Source: Paenibacillus_S vulneris | GTDB lineage: Bacteria; Bacillota; Bacilli; Paenibacillales; NBRC-103111 | Length of the DNA stretch: 64,000 nucleotides | NCBI RefSeq assembly: GCF_039543185.1 | Contig: NZ_BAABJG010000002.1 | Location: 1 to 64,000 of the forward strand | Direction of reading: 5' to 3' | Shown: positions 22,103-30,824 of the stretch, piece after piece | Layout of the letters: each line of letters begins with the position of its first letter | How positions within the stretch are numbered: the first letter of the stretch is position 1 | Position numbers and translations under genes: made by a program | Notes under the pieces: generated by a model | What the model saw: only the letters and a program-made list of their open reading frames with translations | What the model was told of the DNA's origin: nothing | Databases searched by the model: none

Positions 22103-23554
22103 TTGACATCAGAAATGCAGACGATCACAGAGATCATCAAAGCCGGTGCTGCATCTGCTATGGGGCTAAAAGAAATCATCCAGCAGGAAATCGGTGATTG
22201 GAAAGCGTCACAGCGACGAAAACTGATGCTTACCGGGCAAAGATACTATGAGTTTGAAAACGATATTTCGAAACGTAAGCGCCTGACGATTGGCGAAGGT
22301 GGAGTGGAAATTGAAGCGACGAACCTGGCGAACAACAAGCTGCCACATGGTTTTGTGCGAAAGCTGGTTGATCAGAAGGTGGGGTATCTTCTTTCAAAGC
22401 CCATGAGTATTCAAACCAAAAATCAGACGTATTCAGACTTGTTAGGGGATTTTTTCAATAAGTCTTTTTTGCGTCTGTTTCAGAGTTTAGGACGGGAAGC
22501 AATTAATAAAGGTATCGCTTGGCTGCATATTTACTATAACCCTGAAGGAAAGTTATCTTTTAAGAAAATCCCTTCGGAGGAGTGCATCCCATTATGGCGA
22601 GATGCTGCCCATACAGAACTTGATGCGCTCATAAGGGTTTATGAGGTTGAGGCATATGAAGGTCGTACCAAGAAGGCGATTACCAAGGTTGAGTTCTGGG
22701 ATACTTCAGGGGTGCAACGATTCGTCCAGGATGGCAGCGGATTAGTGCCGGATGTGGAAATTGGAGACTTTAGCTCACATTTTAAAGTCATTGATGGGGA
22801 AAATAAGGAAGTGTCGCTTAATTGGGAACGGGTTCCGTTCATCGGCTTCAAGTACCATGAGGATGAGTTGCCATTACTTAAGTTTATTCAGCCGCTTGTG
22901 GATGATTATGACAACAAAAAATCTGACAACTCGAACAATCTTGAAGACTTGCCTAATAGCATCTATGTCATAAAAAACTATGACGGTCAAGATTTAGGCG
23001 AATTCCGGCGCAATCTATCCGTTTACCGTGCTGTAAAAGTAACTGAAGATGGTGGGCTTGATTCGATATCCTTAACGATCGATACCGAAGCTTATAAGAC
23101 GCACATGGAAATGAACCGGAAAGATATTTACGAGTTTGGTCGGGGCGTTGATACCCAAAGCGATAAATTCAACGGCGACCCAAGTGGTATTGCTCTTAAA
23201 TTTCTTTACGCTGATCTGGATATGGATGCTAATGACATTGAAACAGAGTTTCAGGCAAGCCTGGAGCAGCTTTTGTGGTTTATCGATATTCACCTATTAA
23301 ATACCGGTGCCGGGGACTTTTCCAAAGACGCTGTAGAATTTATCTTTAACCGGGACATCATGATCAATGAGTCATCGATCATCTCAGATATCAAGAATAG
23401 CGTCGGAATCGTATCTGACGAAACGCTAGTGGCGAATCATCCATATGTAACAGATGTACAAGAAGAGCTTAAGCGAAGACAGAAAGAACAGGAAGCGCCG
23501 ATTGAGGGCAAGCAGGATTATGGAGGCATGCCTCAACCGGACGGTGCAACATGA
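22103..23554 (+). CDS. portal protein, SPP1 gp6-like
   Basis: A 483-residue portal protein of the SPP1 family, forming the ring at the capsid vertex through which DNA passes. Features include an N-terminal basic region (QRRKLMLTGQRYYEFENDIS), the conserved LPHGFVRKLVDQKVGYLLSKPM, and an acidic-glutamine C-terminus (EELKRRQKEQEAPIEGKQDY). TTG 22103 behind GGAGGG is preferred over GTG 22082. It follows terminase directly and overlaps the MuF gene by four bases. Confidence 0.92.
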   Translation: MTSEMQTITEIIKAGAASAMGLKEIIQQEIGDWKASQRRKLMLTGQRYYEFENDISKRKRLTIGEGGVEIEATNLANNKLPHGFVRKLVDQKVGYLLSKPMSIQTKNQTYSDLLGDFFNKSFLRLFQSLGREAINKGIAWLHIYYNPEGKLSFKKIPSEECIPLWRDAAHTELDALIRVYEVEAYEGRTKKAITKVEFWDTSGVQRFVQDGSGLVPDVEIGDFSSHFKVIDGENKEVSLNWERVPFIGFKYHEDELPLLKFIQPLVDDYDNKKSDNSNNLEDLPNSIYVIKNYDGQDLGEFRRNLSVYRAVKVTEDGGLDSISLTIDTEAYKTHMEMNRKDIYEFGRGVDTQSDKFNGDPSGIALKFLYADLDMDANDIETEFQASLEQLLWFIDIHLLNTGAGDFSKDAVEFIFNRDIMINESSIISDIKNSVGIVSDETLVANHPYVTDVQEELKRRQKEQEAPIEGKQDYGGMPQPDGAT

Positions 23555-25200
23555 AGTCAGCGGAATACTGGGCAAAACGGATGGAGAACCTCAACGAGGC
23601 GCAGCTGGCTAAAGGTGAATCGTATATCAAAAACATGAATGCCGAATATGAAAAGGCCATGGCATCCATTCAGAAGGATATTCAAGTGTTTTATCAGCGA
23701 TTCGCTAAAAATAATGAGGTGGATCTCGCTACAGCTCGCCAAATGCTTTCAGCAGGTCAATTAAAAGAGTTCAAGTGGTCCGTTGAAGAGTATATCCAAA
23801 AGGGTAGAGAAAACGCTATTGACCAGCGTTGGATGAAGGAATTGGAGAACGCTAGCATCAGAGTGCGTATGAGCCGTTTAGAGGCGCTACTGCTGCAGAT
23901 GAGGCAACAGGTCGAATTGCTCTCCGCAAAGCACCAGACGGGGACGCAGCTCGTTCTCGGTGATATTTACAAGGATAACTACTACCGTTCGATATTCGAG
24001 TTACAAAAGGGCAAAGGGCTTGGGTCTTCATTCGCAAAGTTAGACACTCGTCAGACAGAGAGTTTGCTCGCGACACCCTGGGCGCCTGATGGCAAGAATT
24101 TTAGTGCACGGATATGGGAGGATCGGACAAAACTTGTTGCTGAGCTCCGGACTCATCTGGTGCAAGGGCTTATCCGTGGGGATTCGTCAGATAAGATCAT
24201 CTCAGCATTATCCGAACGTATGGGAGTTTCCCGCTCCTCTGCAGCTCGCCTAGTAATGACGGAATCGGCGTATTTTTCTGGTCAGTCCAGGCTAGAGGCT
24301 TACAAAGAAATGAGCGTGGAGGAATACAAATTCACGGCCACGCTGGACCTAAAGACCTCTTCAAAATGCCGAGGTATGGACGGTAAGGTATTTCAGATCA
24401 GTGAGGCGCAGGTTAATGTCAATTACCCACCGCTTCATGCGCACTGTCGCTCAACCACGATACCGAACTATGAAGGTAACGTGGGGGAACGGGCAGCGCG
24501 TGATGAGGACGGCAAGACTTACGAGGTTCCTGGTGACATAACGTATACAGAGTGGGAAAAGACACATGTTAACGGCGCGGTTGAAGAACCTGCTGGGGGA
24601 GGTTTCAATCGTAGATTTAATCCGAAAGCAGCGTATCATGTTGATTTACCCCAGATGCCTGAGCAGGTTATTGAGACCATTACGGAAGTGAATCGCAGTA
24701 TTGCTCGACAAGGATACAAAGAGGGTAAGGAAATCATGGTTATTTTAGATTCAAGAGGAACTGAGCTTGGAAGAGCTACTGGTGAAATAAATAAAGTCCA
24801 GTTTACTCAAGAAATCCATGACACATTGCTTGAAGCGCCAAACCATTCGGTAACCTTAACCCATAATCATCCTAGAGGAACGAGAATTAACGTCAAGGAT
24901 ATTCGCAACTTCTCTTTTTACCCGTCTTTAAAAAACATTTTGGCTGTTGGCCATGATGGGGGAGTATCTTATGTATCCACAGCGGAGAACATGGTAGATA
25001 GAGTGGTATTCCAAGAGGTTATGCTCCGTTTAGGGAAAGAGGTAACGGATATCTTACAAAATAGTAAAGAGTATGCTATGATGTCTGCAACAGCTAAAAG
25101 CGAATATTTTGATTTTCAGCTTTTGCAAGCCATAGTAAAAGAATTGGGGTGGGAATATGGAGAAGAATTCGGGGAAGCAAAATCAGATCGGCGGTTTTGA
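23551..25200 (+). CDS. MuF/SPP1 gp7-like minor head protein with C-terminal JAB-like domain
   Basis: A 549-residue fusion. Residues up to about 310 form the SPP1 gp7/MuF minor head protein, ending in the family signature LDLKTSSKCRGMDGKVFQIS and NYPPLHAHCRSTT. The extra 240 residues include MVILDSRGTELGRA and LTHNHPRGTRINVKDI (about 433-448), resembling the HxHPxG(n)SxxD zinc motif of JAB/RadC-type metalloproteases, with N in place of the usual S. MuF proteins with C-terminal toxin domains are a known polymorphic toxin class in temperate phages. Whether this tail is a toxin, a protease for head maturation, or inactive is unresolved. Catalytic activity is inferred. Confidence 0.85.
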   Translation: MKSAEYWAKRMENLNEAQLAKGESYIKNMNAEYEKAMASIQKDIQVFYQRFAKNNEVDLATARQMLSAGQLKEFKWSVEEYIQKGRENAIDQRWMKELENASIRVRMSRLEALLLQMRQQVELLSAKHQTGTQLVLGDIYKDNYYRSIFELQKGKGLGSSFAKLDTRQTESLLATPWAPDGKNFSARIWEDRTKLVAELRTHLVQGLIRGDSSDKIISALSERMGVSRSSAARLVMTESAYFSGQSRLEAYKEMSVEEYKFTATLDLKTSSKCRGMDGKVFQISEAQVNVNYPPLHAHCRSTTIPNYEGNVGERAARDEDGKTYEVPGDITYTEWEKTHVNGAVEEPAGGGFNRRFNPKAAYHVDLPQMPEQVIETITEVNRSIARQGYKEGKEIMVILDSRGTELGRATGEINKVQFTQEIHDTLLEAPNHSVTLTHNHPRGTRINVKDIRNFSFYPSLKNILAVGHDGGVSYVSTAENMVDRVVFQEVMLRLGKEVTDILQNSKEYAMMSATAKSEYFDFQLLQAIVKELGWEYGEEFGEAKSDRRF

Positions 25201-25306
25201 CGAAAGCTATCTTGATGATTTGGACCCAAATGATCCCGATTTTTTAAAGAAGTATTTCGAGAAGGTACTAGGGCCTGTCGAAGAAACTAAAAAGGATAAA
25301 GAATAA
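25157..25306 (+). CDS. 49-residue acidic protein overlapping the MuF-JAB gene
   Basis: A small reading frame (MEKNSGKQNQIGGFDESYLD, then DLDPNDPDFLKKYFEKVLGP) that begins 44 bp before the end of the MuF-JAB gene in another frame and ends exactly before a terminator. It is strongly acidic. The upstream GGGGTGGGAAT is a weak ribosome site, but tight coupling to the preceding gene is possible. Its place directly after a putative polymorphic toxin makes it an immunity-protein candidate. It could also be a small structural factor. Confidence 0.6.
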   Translation: MEKNSGKQNQIGGFDESYLDDLDPNDPDFLKKYFEKVLGPVEETKKDKE

Positions 25307-25338
25307 AGCACTTTCCGTAAAAAGGATGGTGCTTTTTT
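25305..25338 (+). terminator. intrinsic terminator between MuF-JAB and scaffold genes
   Basis: AAAGCAC (25305-25311) and GTGCTTT (25329-25335) with inner TCC/GGA pairing form a stem followed by TTTT. It divides the late operon after the MuF-JAB and small acidic gene. Confidence 0.75.
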
Positions 25339-25432
25339 ATTTACAGCCGTTTCGGTACTGTCGGCGTTAAAGAACAGGACATCACTGGCCGAGACCAGGA
25401 TAAAAAACGAAGATGAATGGAGGACATCCAAC

Positions 25433-26056
25433 ATGAATAAAGAGCAATTTCTGGCATTAGGCCTTACCGAAGAGCAGGCAACGAAAGCCGCAGCCGCTTC
25501 TCAGGATGAGTTGAAAAGTTACATCCCGAAAACTAGGTTTGATGAGGTGAATGAAGCTAAGAAGCAAGCCGAGGATAGCTTGAGGGATCGGGACAAGCAG
25601 CTGGAGGATTTAAAGAAGACTGCCGGCGACAGCGCCGTCCTACAGGAGCAGATCACGAAGCTTCAAGCCGATAACAAAGCGGCATCAGATAAGTACGAAG
25701 CGGATATGAAGGAGCTTCGATTAGGTACCGCAATTAAGTTGTCCCTATCCGGACAAGTACATGACCCTGATATCGTTACTAGCCTCTTGGATAAAACGAA
25801 AATCGAATTGGACGATAGCGGAGCTGTTAAAGCCGGTTTGGAAGATCAATTAAAAGCCCTGCGCGAGAGCAAGGCTTTTTTGTTTGCGGAAAAACAGGAT
25901 GGCAAGCAAAAGTTCTTCGGCGCAAACCCGATAGACGGCAAAGGCAAGGGTTCAGGAAATGAAGACAAGACGGATAACTTTGGTAAACGCCTTGCCGATA
26001 TGAACGCGAAGCAAGGAGAGGGCTTGGATAAAGCCAGAGAGTCATATTTCCAATAA
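25433..26056 (+). CDS. phage scaffolding protein (GP20 type)
   Basis: A 207-residue protein of the phage GP20 scaffold family. The long central coiled coil (about 35-100, NEAKKQAEDSLRDRDKQLEDLKKT) and lysine-rich C-terminus are typical of assembly scaffolds that organise the major capsid protein and then leave the prohead. It is preceded by AATGGAGG and lies two genes before the capsid gene, the expected place. Confidence 0.87.
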   Translation: MNKEQFLALGLTEEQATKAAAASQDELKSYIPKTRFDEVNEAKKQAEDSLRDRDKQLEDLKKTAGDSAVLQEQITKLQADNKAASDKYEADMKELRLGTAIKLSLSGQVHDPDIVTSLLDKTKIELDDSGAVKAGLEDQLKALRESKAFLFAEKQDGKQKFFGANPIDGKGKGSGNEDKTDNFGKRLADMNAKQGEGLDKARESYFQ

Positions 26057-26071
26057 GGAGGGCAAGTCATA

Positions 26072-26443
26072 ATGAGTAAATTCATTGAAACATCGTATAC
26101 AAACAAGAAAGAGATCCTGAAATTTCCCGACCATTATGTTGCGCTGGCAGTTACGGTTGATGATGCGGGTATCACGGCTAATGCAGAAGGTAAAAAGATT
26201 GTGCCGGCTGGCACTATTGTGGGCAATAGCATTCTGTCTGACCCGACGAAAAAGGCAAAAAAGGCAGTCACTACGACGGGAGTTTCTAATGCTGAGGGCG
26301 TGCTTCTGAATGATACGGATGTTACCTATGGTCCCGCAGCCGGCGCAATGGTGATTCACGGTTTTATCGATTTGAATAAGATCCCAACGGCTCCAGCTAC
26401 TGAAGAAATTGCAGCGTTGAGACAAATCACATTTTTGAAGTAA
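26072..26443 (+). CDS. probable capsid decoration/stabilisation protein
   Basis: A 123-residue beta-rich protein (EILKFPDHYVALAVTVDDAG; GKKIVPAGTIVGNSIL; GAMVIHGFIDLNKIP) located between scaffold and major capsid genes. The glycine-valine pattern and the VPAGT turn resemble lambda gpD-type head decoration proteins and their Firmicute equivalents. AAGGAGGG precedes the ATG. The assignment rests on position and composition, and a shared pattern with the D family rather than a decisive motif. Confidence 0.72.
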   Translation: MSKFIETSYTNKKEILKFPDHYVALAVTVDDAGITANAEGKKIVPAGTIVGNSILSDPTKKAKKAVTTTGVSNAEGVLLNDTDVTYGPAAGAMVIHGFIDLNKIPTAPATEEIAALRQITFLK

Positions 26444-26462
26444 GAGAGGAGATACGAAAAAT

Positions 26463-27506
26463 ATGCCTACTATTTTTGATTTGGTTAATGCTAAGAGCAT
26501 TGCAACCTATTACGACACGAACACTTCGAATGCAATCCCCTATTTGGGAGCGACCTTGTTCCCTGCCAAGAAGCAACTGGGGCTGGACCTAAAATGGATC
26601 AAGGGTTCTAAGGGCTTGCCCGTTGCTTTGATGCCTTCTGAATTTGATGCTAAAGCGACATTGCGTGATCGCATCGGGTTCAAAAAAGTTGAGACGGAAA
26701 TGCCGTTTTTCCGTGAAGCCATGCGGATTGGCGAAAAGGAACGTCAAGAATTAAACCGTTTAGCTGCTTCAGAGAATGAAAGTTATTTAATGCCGCTTAT
26801 CAATAACATCTATGACGATGTGACTAACCTGGTCAACGGTGCACTGGTTAACCCGGAGCGCATGATCATGCAATTGTTGTCTACCGGAAAAATTTCCATC
26901 GTGGCGAACCGCCTGAACTACGACTACGATTACAAAATGCCAGCCAACCATAAGGTTACTCTAACCGGTACGGATAAGTGGAGCGACCCAACAGCAAATA
27001 TCGTGGGCGACATTAAAACCTGGCAGGATACGGTTGAGGACGATACAGGAGTAAGGCCAGTTAATGCAATTTGTACTCGTAAAACGTGGAATTACATCCT
27101 TGCTAACAATGGAATTAAACTGGATATGAACCCTTTAGGCGGTCAAAACATTATCATGACGGATGCTTTGATGAAACAGTATCTGCAAAACAAACTTGGT
27201 CTATCAGTTGCGGTGTACAATAAAAAATTCGCGCTGCAGGACGGCAGCAGTAATTTGTTCTTCCCAGATGATTATTTCACTCTTATTCCTGACGGAACGT
27301 TGGGCAATACGTATTTCGGAACAACTCCAGAGGAAAGTGACCTGATGAGCGGCAGCACGGCAGCCGAAGTGTCTATCGTAAATACGGGTGTGGCCATCAC
27401 AACCATTAAGGAGCCGCATCCGGTTAACGTTGAGACTGTTGTATCTGCAATTACGATGCCAAGCTTTGAACGTATCGATAATATTTTCATCGCCAAGGTT
27501 AACTAA
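26463..27506 (+). CDS. major capsid protein
   Basis: A 347-residue major capsid protein of the HK97-fold class used by Firmicute phages with GP20 scaffolds (gpE-type major head family). Characteristic parts are the N-terminal MPTIFDLVNAKSIATYYDTN, the E-loop region QLGLDLKWIKGSKGLPVALM, and the P-domain with GVRPVNAICTRKTWNYILAN. It is the most highly expressed product expected of the late operon and has GAGGAG upstream. No protease gene is adjacent, so cleavage of the N-terminus is uncertain. Confidence 0.9.
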   Translation: MPTIFDLVNAKSIATYYDTNTSNAIPYLGATLFPAKKQLGLDLKWIKGSKGLPVALMPSEFDAKATLRDRIGFKKVETEMPFFREAMRIGEKERQELNRLAASENESYLMPLINNIYDDVTNLVNGALVNPERMIMQLLSTGKISIVANRLNYDYDYKMPANHKVTLTGTDKWSDPTANIVGDIKTWQDTVEDDTGVRPVNAICTRKTWNYILANNGIKLDMNPLGGQNIIMTDALMKQYLQNKLGLSVAVYNKKFALQDGSSNLFFPDDYFTLIPDGTLGNTYFGTTPEESDLMSGSTAAEVSIVNTGVAITTIKEPHPVNVETVVSAITMPSFERIDNIFIAKVN

Positions 27507-27521
27507 GGAAGGGTGATTAGG

Positions 27522-27770
27522 TTGACTCAGAAAAAAAATGACGAAATTTCAAAAAATGATAACCCGAAAGTAGAAACCCCAGAAGAGGAAACCCCAGAAG
27601 AGGAAACCCCAGAAGAGGAAACGACCAAACAGGTTGAATTAATCGAGAATATCAAATATCGAGGCAAGTACTACGCATCTGGAACGGTGCTTGATATTCA
27701 ACCAAACGATTACGAAAGCCTGATGAAAGATGGCGTGATCCGGACGGAGTCCGACGATGATGACGAATGA
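27522..27770 (+). CDS. small protein with PEEET repeats
   Basis: An 82-residue protein with a disordered N-terminus holding three perfect 15-bp tandem repeats (27579-27623) that encode PEEET units, then a compact domain (QVELIENIKYRGKYYASGTV, then LDIQPNDYESLMKDGVIRT) and an acidic end. TTG 27522 fits GGAAGGG upstream better than GTG 27513. The globular part resembles small head-associated proteins next to the capsid gene in other phages. The acidic repeats may vary in number between strains. Confidence 0.68.
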   Translation: MTQKKNDEISKNDNPKVETPEEETPEEETPEEETTKQVELIENIKYRGKYYASGTVLDIQPNDYESLMKDGVIRTESDDDDE

Positions 27771-28116
27771 TCTGTATGACCCGTATTTGATCAAACTAAA
27801 GTCGCTTCTGGGTATTGGGCCAGGAGATATCAGTAAGGACGACCGCCTCTTATTTGCGATCGAGACGGTCGTCCAGGGTGTGATGTCTTACTGTAATATC
27901 ACAGAGATTCCTCCAGCTTTGGTAAATACCGTTGTTCTTATAGCGAAGGATTACGACAAATCACAGAACCCGGAAGAGACGTCGCAAATGGTGCAAAGTG
28001 TAAAACGCGGGGATGTACAAACCACTTTTTTTAACTCCGGGTCCGGCGGTCCTGGGGCATCGTTTGTACAAGCTTATTCGAAACAATTGAATGCCTTTCG
28101 GAAACTGAGGTGGTGA
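27757..28116 (+). CDS. head-tail connector, YqbG/XkdG-side DUF3199-like
   Basis: A 119-residue helical protein placed where head-tail connector (gp6/gp15-type adaptor) genes lie, directly after the capsid block. The sequence DPYLIKLKSLLGIGPGDISKDDRLLFAIETVVQGVMSYCNITEIP is typical of these adaptors, which sit under the portal. It overlaps the previous gene by 14 bases. Start ATG 27757 or the adjacent ATG 27760. Confidence 0.8.
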   Translation: MMTNDLYDPYLIKLKSLLGIGPGDISKDDRLLFAIETVVQGVMSYCNITEIPPALVNTVVLIAKDYDKSQNPEETSQMVQSVKRGDVQTTFFNSGSGGPGASFVQAYSKQLNAFRKLRW

Positions 28117-28117
28117 C

Positions 28118-28489
28118 ATGCCATTTGGTAACGTGGCAGCCGAACGTGCTGCGCTTGAATGGACCTACGACGGTCTTTGTACTGTTTCTGAGTTTAAACC
28201 TGTGAAAGACCCTAAGAACGGCGCAATGCGGCAACAGAGCGTTGTAGTGTTGGAGAATCAGCCCTGCGCGCTGTCGCAGTCATCACTCCCAGCTGCCTAT
28301 AAGACAGATACGGACAACGCTTTGGACTATGATGCTAAATTGTTCATTTCCTCTGACGTGACGATCAAGGCAGGCAGTAACATTCGAGTGGTTCAAGACG
28401 GCATGGATTATGAATTTGAACAAACCGGGGAACCATTTCGATATCCTACCCATCAAGAAATCAAGCTGAAACGGAAAGCTCGGGCATGA
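28118..28489 (+). CDS. head closure / minor capsid protein, YqbH/XkdH-like
   Basis: A 123-residue beta-rich protein (WTYDGLCTVSEFKPVKDPKN; RQQSVVVLENQPCALSQSSL; KLFISSDVTIKAGSNIRVVQ) in the XkdH/YqbH position, where head closure proteins cap the portal-adaptor assembly. It begins one base after the connector stop and overlaps the next gene by four bases. The length fits the family. Confidence 0.82.
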   Translation: MPFGNVAAERAALEWTYDGLCTVSEFKPVKDPKNGAMRQQSVVVLENQPCALSQSSLPAAYKTDTDNALDYDAKLFISSDVTIKAGSNIRVVQDGMDYEFEQTGEPFRYPTHQEIKLKRKARA

Positions 28490-28893
28490 GTCAATTTGGC
28501 GATTTTAATTTCCAAGAATTGCAGGACCTTCAAAATAATTTACAGCAGATGAAGAAAGCTATTCCGGGATTTTATGAAGGTTGTCTAAAGGAACTCGCTG
28601 GCCGGCTTTTAGCGAAGGCGATTGCTAGAACTCCTGTAGGGGACACCGGGAATCTCCGAAAGGGGTGGACCATAGGTCCGATTCAAAAAAATGGGTCTGA
28701 ATATCAAATCGAAGTTATTAATCCAGTCGAATATTCAAAGTATGTTGAGTTTGGACACCGGACCAGGAATCATACCGGTTGGGTAGAAGGCCGATTTATG
28801 CTTACGATTTCTGAGAATGAATTGAGGCGAGAGATGAACGCCATCATGGAACGTAAATTTGAACAATTCATCAAGCGGTATTTGGGGTGGTGA
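28486..28893 (+). CDS. HK97 gp10-like tail-completion protein (XkdI/YqbI)
   Basis: A 135-residue protein of the HK97 gp10 family, which completes the head-tail joint. The family signature is clear: LAKAIARTPVGDTGNLRKGWTIG followed by INPVEYSKYVEFGHRTRN. It sits between the head closure and tail terminator genes, as in PBSX (xkdI). Confidence 0.9.
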   Translation: MSQFGDFNFQELQDLQNNLQQMKKAIPGFYEGCLKELAGRLLAKAIARTPVGDTGNLRKGWTIGPIQKNGSEYQIEVINPVEYSKYVEFGHRTRNHTGWVEGRFMLTISENELRREMNAIMERKFEQFIKRYLGW

Positions 28894-28895
28894 CG

Positions 28896-29321
28896 TTGAC
28901 CAATGAGGATGTAAAAAACGGGATACTTAAGCAGCTAGATGCATTAGGATTGGACATTCCACTATATGATGAACGAATCAAGCAGGGCTTTCAGGAGCCT
29001 GCTTTTTTTGTTCTTTTACTGAACAGCAATCAAACACGAGAGGTAGACCGAAGATATAGGCGCAAGCTGCTCTTCGACATTCATTATTTTCCGGATCCCA
29101 TTAGCCCTGTAAAAGTAGCATGCAACTCGGTGGCAGAGCAGCTGTATGAGTTTCTGGAGTATATAGAATGGGATGGGAACCGTTACCGCGGCTTCGATAT
29201 GCATCATGAAATTGTGGATGACGTGCTTCATTTCTTTATCAGCTTTGAGGTTTTTATGATCAAACAAAAACCAGTTGAAGTGAAAATGCAGCATTTGAAA
29301 CAGGAGGAACGGCTTATATGA
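28896..29321 (+). CDS. tail terminator protein (XkdJ/YqbJ-like)
   Basis: A 141-residue alpha-beta protein (TNEDVKNGILKQLDALGLDI; EPAFFVLLLNSNQTREVDRR; KLLFDIHYFPDPISPVKVAC) in the position of the tail terminator that stops tail tube growth. TTG 28896 is five bases after GGGGTGG; two GTG codons at 28887 and 28890 lie inside that site. The C-terminus overlaps the next ATG by four bases. Confidence 0.78.
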   Translation: MTNEDVKNGILKQLDALGLDIPLYDERIKQGFQEPAFFVLLLNSNQTREVDRRYRRKLLFDIHYFPDPISPVKVACNSVAEQLYEFLEYIEWDGNRYRGFDMHHEIVDDVLHFFISFEVFMIKQKPVEVKMQHLKQEERLI

Positions 29322-29506
29322 GTATTAAAGAAAAAAATAATGAAACTGCAGCTCCGGAGTATACTAAGCAACAGTTTTTGGAATCTTCGGTGTTCACTGC
29401 ACAACAAAAAGATGTATTGCATGCGCTACTGCTAAACGGGGAAACGTACACCATCGAGCAAGTCACGCAAAAGGTAAAGGAATTTGCAGGGAAGGTGGCA
29501 AACTAG
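29318..29506 (+). CDS. small tail-region protein (YkzL-position)
   Basis: A 62-residue protein (MSIKEKNNETAAPEYTKQQF, then LLNGETYTIEQVTQKVKEFA) between the tail terminator and sheath genes, the position of ykzL in PBSX. The EYTKQQFLxSxxFxxxxKDxLxxLL pattern is shared by small proteins in this slot. Function is unknown. It ends immediately before the sheath ATG. Confidence 0.72.
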   Translation: MSIKEKNNETAAPEYTKQQFLESSVFTAQQKDVLHALLLNGETYTIEQVTQKVKEFAGKVAN

Positions 29507-30823
29507 ATGGCTGGAGGAACATGGACAACCCAAAATAAAGACCGAGCTGGGGTATACATTAATTTTGTGGGTCAAGGCAAACCTGCAGGCACAGTTGGTG
29601 ACCGAGGTGTTATGACAATGCCATTAGCACTTAGCTGGGGGCCACCAAAGCAAATGTTTGAGATTCATGCGGGAGACGACGTGTCTAAGCAGCTCGGGTA
29701 TGACTTAACGGCACCGCAACTATTGTTGATTAAGGAATCGCTGAAAAGGGCTAAGACTTTACAACTTTACCGTTTGAATGACGGTGTTAAAGCCAAGGCT
29801 ACAGTAGGCACCTTAACTTCAACGGCTCAATACAGCGGAGTTCGAGGAAATGATCTTTCCATAGTGGTTCAAAAAAATATTGATGATGTAACGAAATATG
29901 ATGTAAAGACAATGGTGTCTACCACGATCACAGATATTCAGACGGTGTCTGACATCACTGGTTTACAAGCTAATGATTGGATTGTTTTTAGTGGCGCGGG
30001 CGCATTGACTGAAACTGCCGGAACAAAGTTATCAGGTGGAGCGGATGGGGCTGTTACAAATCAGGACCATATGGATTATTTAGCGGCTGCAGAACTATTC
30101 GACTTTCAAACAATTGCGTTGCCATCCACGGATAACACGCTGAAATCTATTTACACAGCCTTTGTACGTCGACTTAGAGAAGAGGAAGGCAAAAAGATAC
30201 AAGTGGTGGTAGAAAATTACCCTACGGCGGATTATGAGGGGGTCATCAGTGTTAAAAACGGAGTCGTTCTCTCCGACGGGACAAAATTAACAGCTGCGCA
30301 GGCTACGGCTTGGGTAGCCGCTGCAACAGCCGCGGCGCAGATGAATGAGTCTCTTACTTATGATGCCTATGATGACGCTATCGATGTCGAGCCCAGATAT
30401 ACAAATACTCAAATCGTTGCATCCATTAAAAAGGGTGAATTTTTATTTACACCGAGCCAGGGTAAGGCAAAAGTCGAAGTAGATATTAATACCTTTACCA
30501 GCTTCGCACCAACAAAAGGGAAGGAATTCAGAAAGAATCGAGTGATCCGAGTACTTGATGGAATTAACAATGATTTCAAGCGGATCTTTGAGTCGTTCTA
30601 TGTCGGAAAAGTCGATAACAACACCGATGGAAGAAGCTTACTTCGTGGCGAGTGTAATTCATACATGAGTGCCCTACAAGGAACAAACGCGATTCAAAAC
30701 TTTGATTCACAAACAGATGTGGTCGTGCTTAAGGGCAACGAGACCGACAGCGTGTATGTCGAAGTCGGTGTGCAGCCGGTCGATTCCATCGAGAAAATCT
30801 ATATGAAAGTGACGGTGGAGTAA
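29507..30823 (+). CDS. xkdK: contractile tail sheath protein (XkdK-like)
   Basis: A 438-residue sheath protein showing that this is a myovirus-type tail. The start AGGTWTTQNKDRAGVYINFV and the segments GDRGVMTMPLALSWGPPKQM, YSGVRGNDLSIVVQ and the C-terminal SFYVGKVDNNTDGRSLLRGECNSYMSALQG are diagnostic of the PBSX/XkdK sheath family. It is followed two bases later by the tube gene. Confidence 0.95.
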   Translation: MAGGTWTTQNKDRAGVYINFVGQGKPAGTVGDRGVMTMPLALSWGPPKQMFEIHAGDDVSKQLGYDLTAPQLLLIKESLKRAKTLQLYRLNDGVKAKATVGTLTSTAQYSGVRGNDLSIVVQKNIDDVTKYDVKTMVSTTITDIQTVSDITGLQANDWIVFSGAGALTETAGTKLSGGADGAVTNQDHMDYLAAAELFDFQTIALPSTDNTLKSIYTAFVRRLREEEGKKIQVVVENYPTADYEGVISVKNGVVLSDGTKLTAAQATAWVAAATAAAQMNESLTYDAYDDAIDVEPRYTNTQIVASIKKGEFLFTPSQGKAKVEVDINTFTSFAPTKGKEFRKNRVIRVLDGINNDFKRIFESFYVGKVDNNTDGRSLLRGECNSYMSALQGTNAIQNFDSQTDVVVLKGNETDSVYVEVGVQPVDSIEKIYMKVTVE

Positions 30824-30824
30824 C

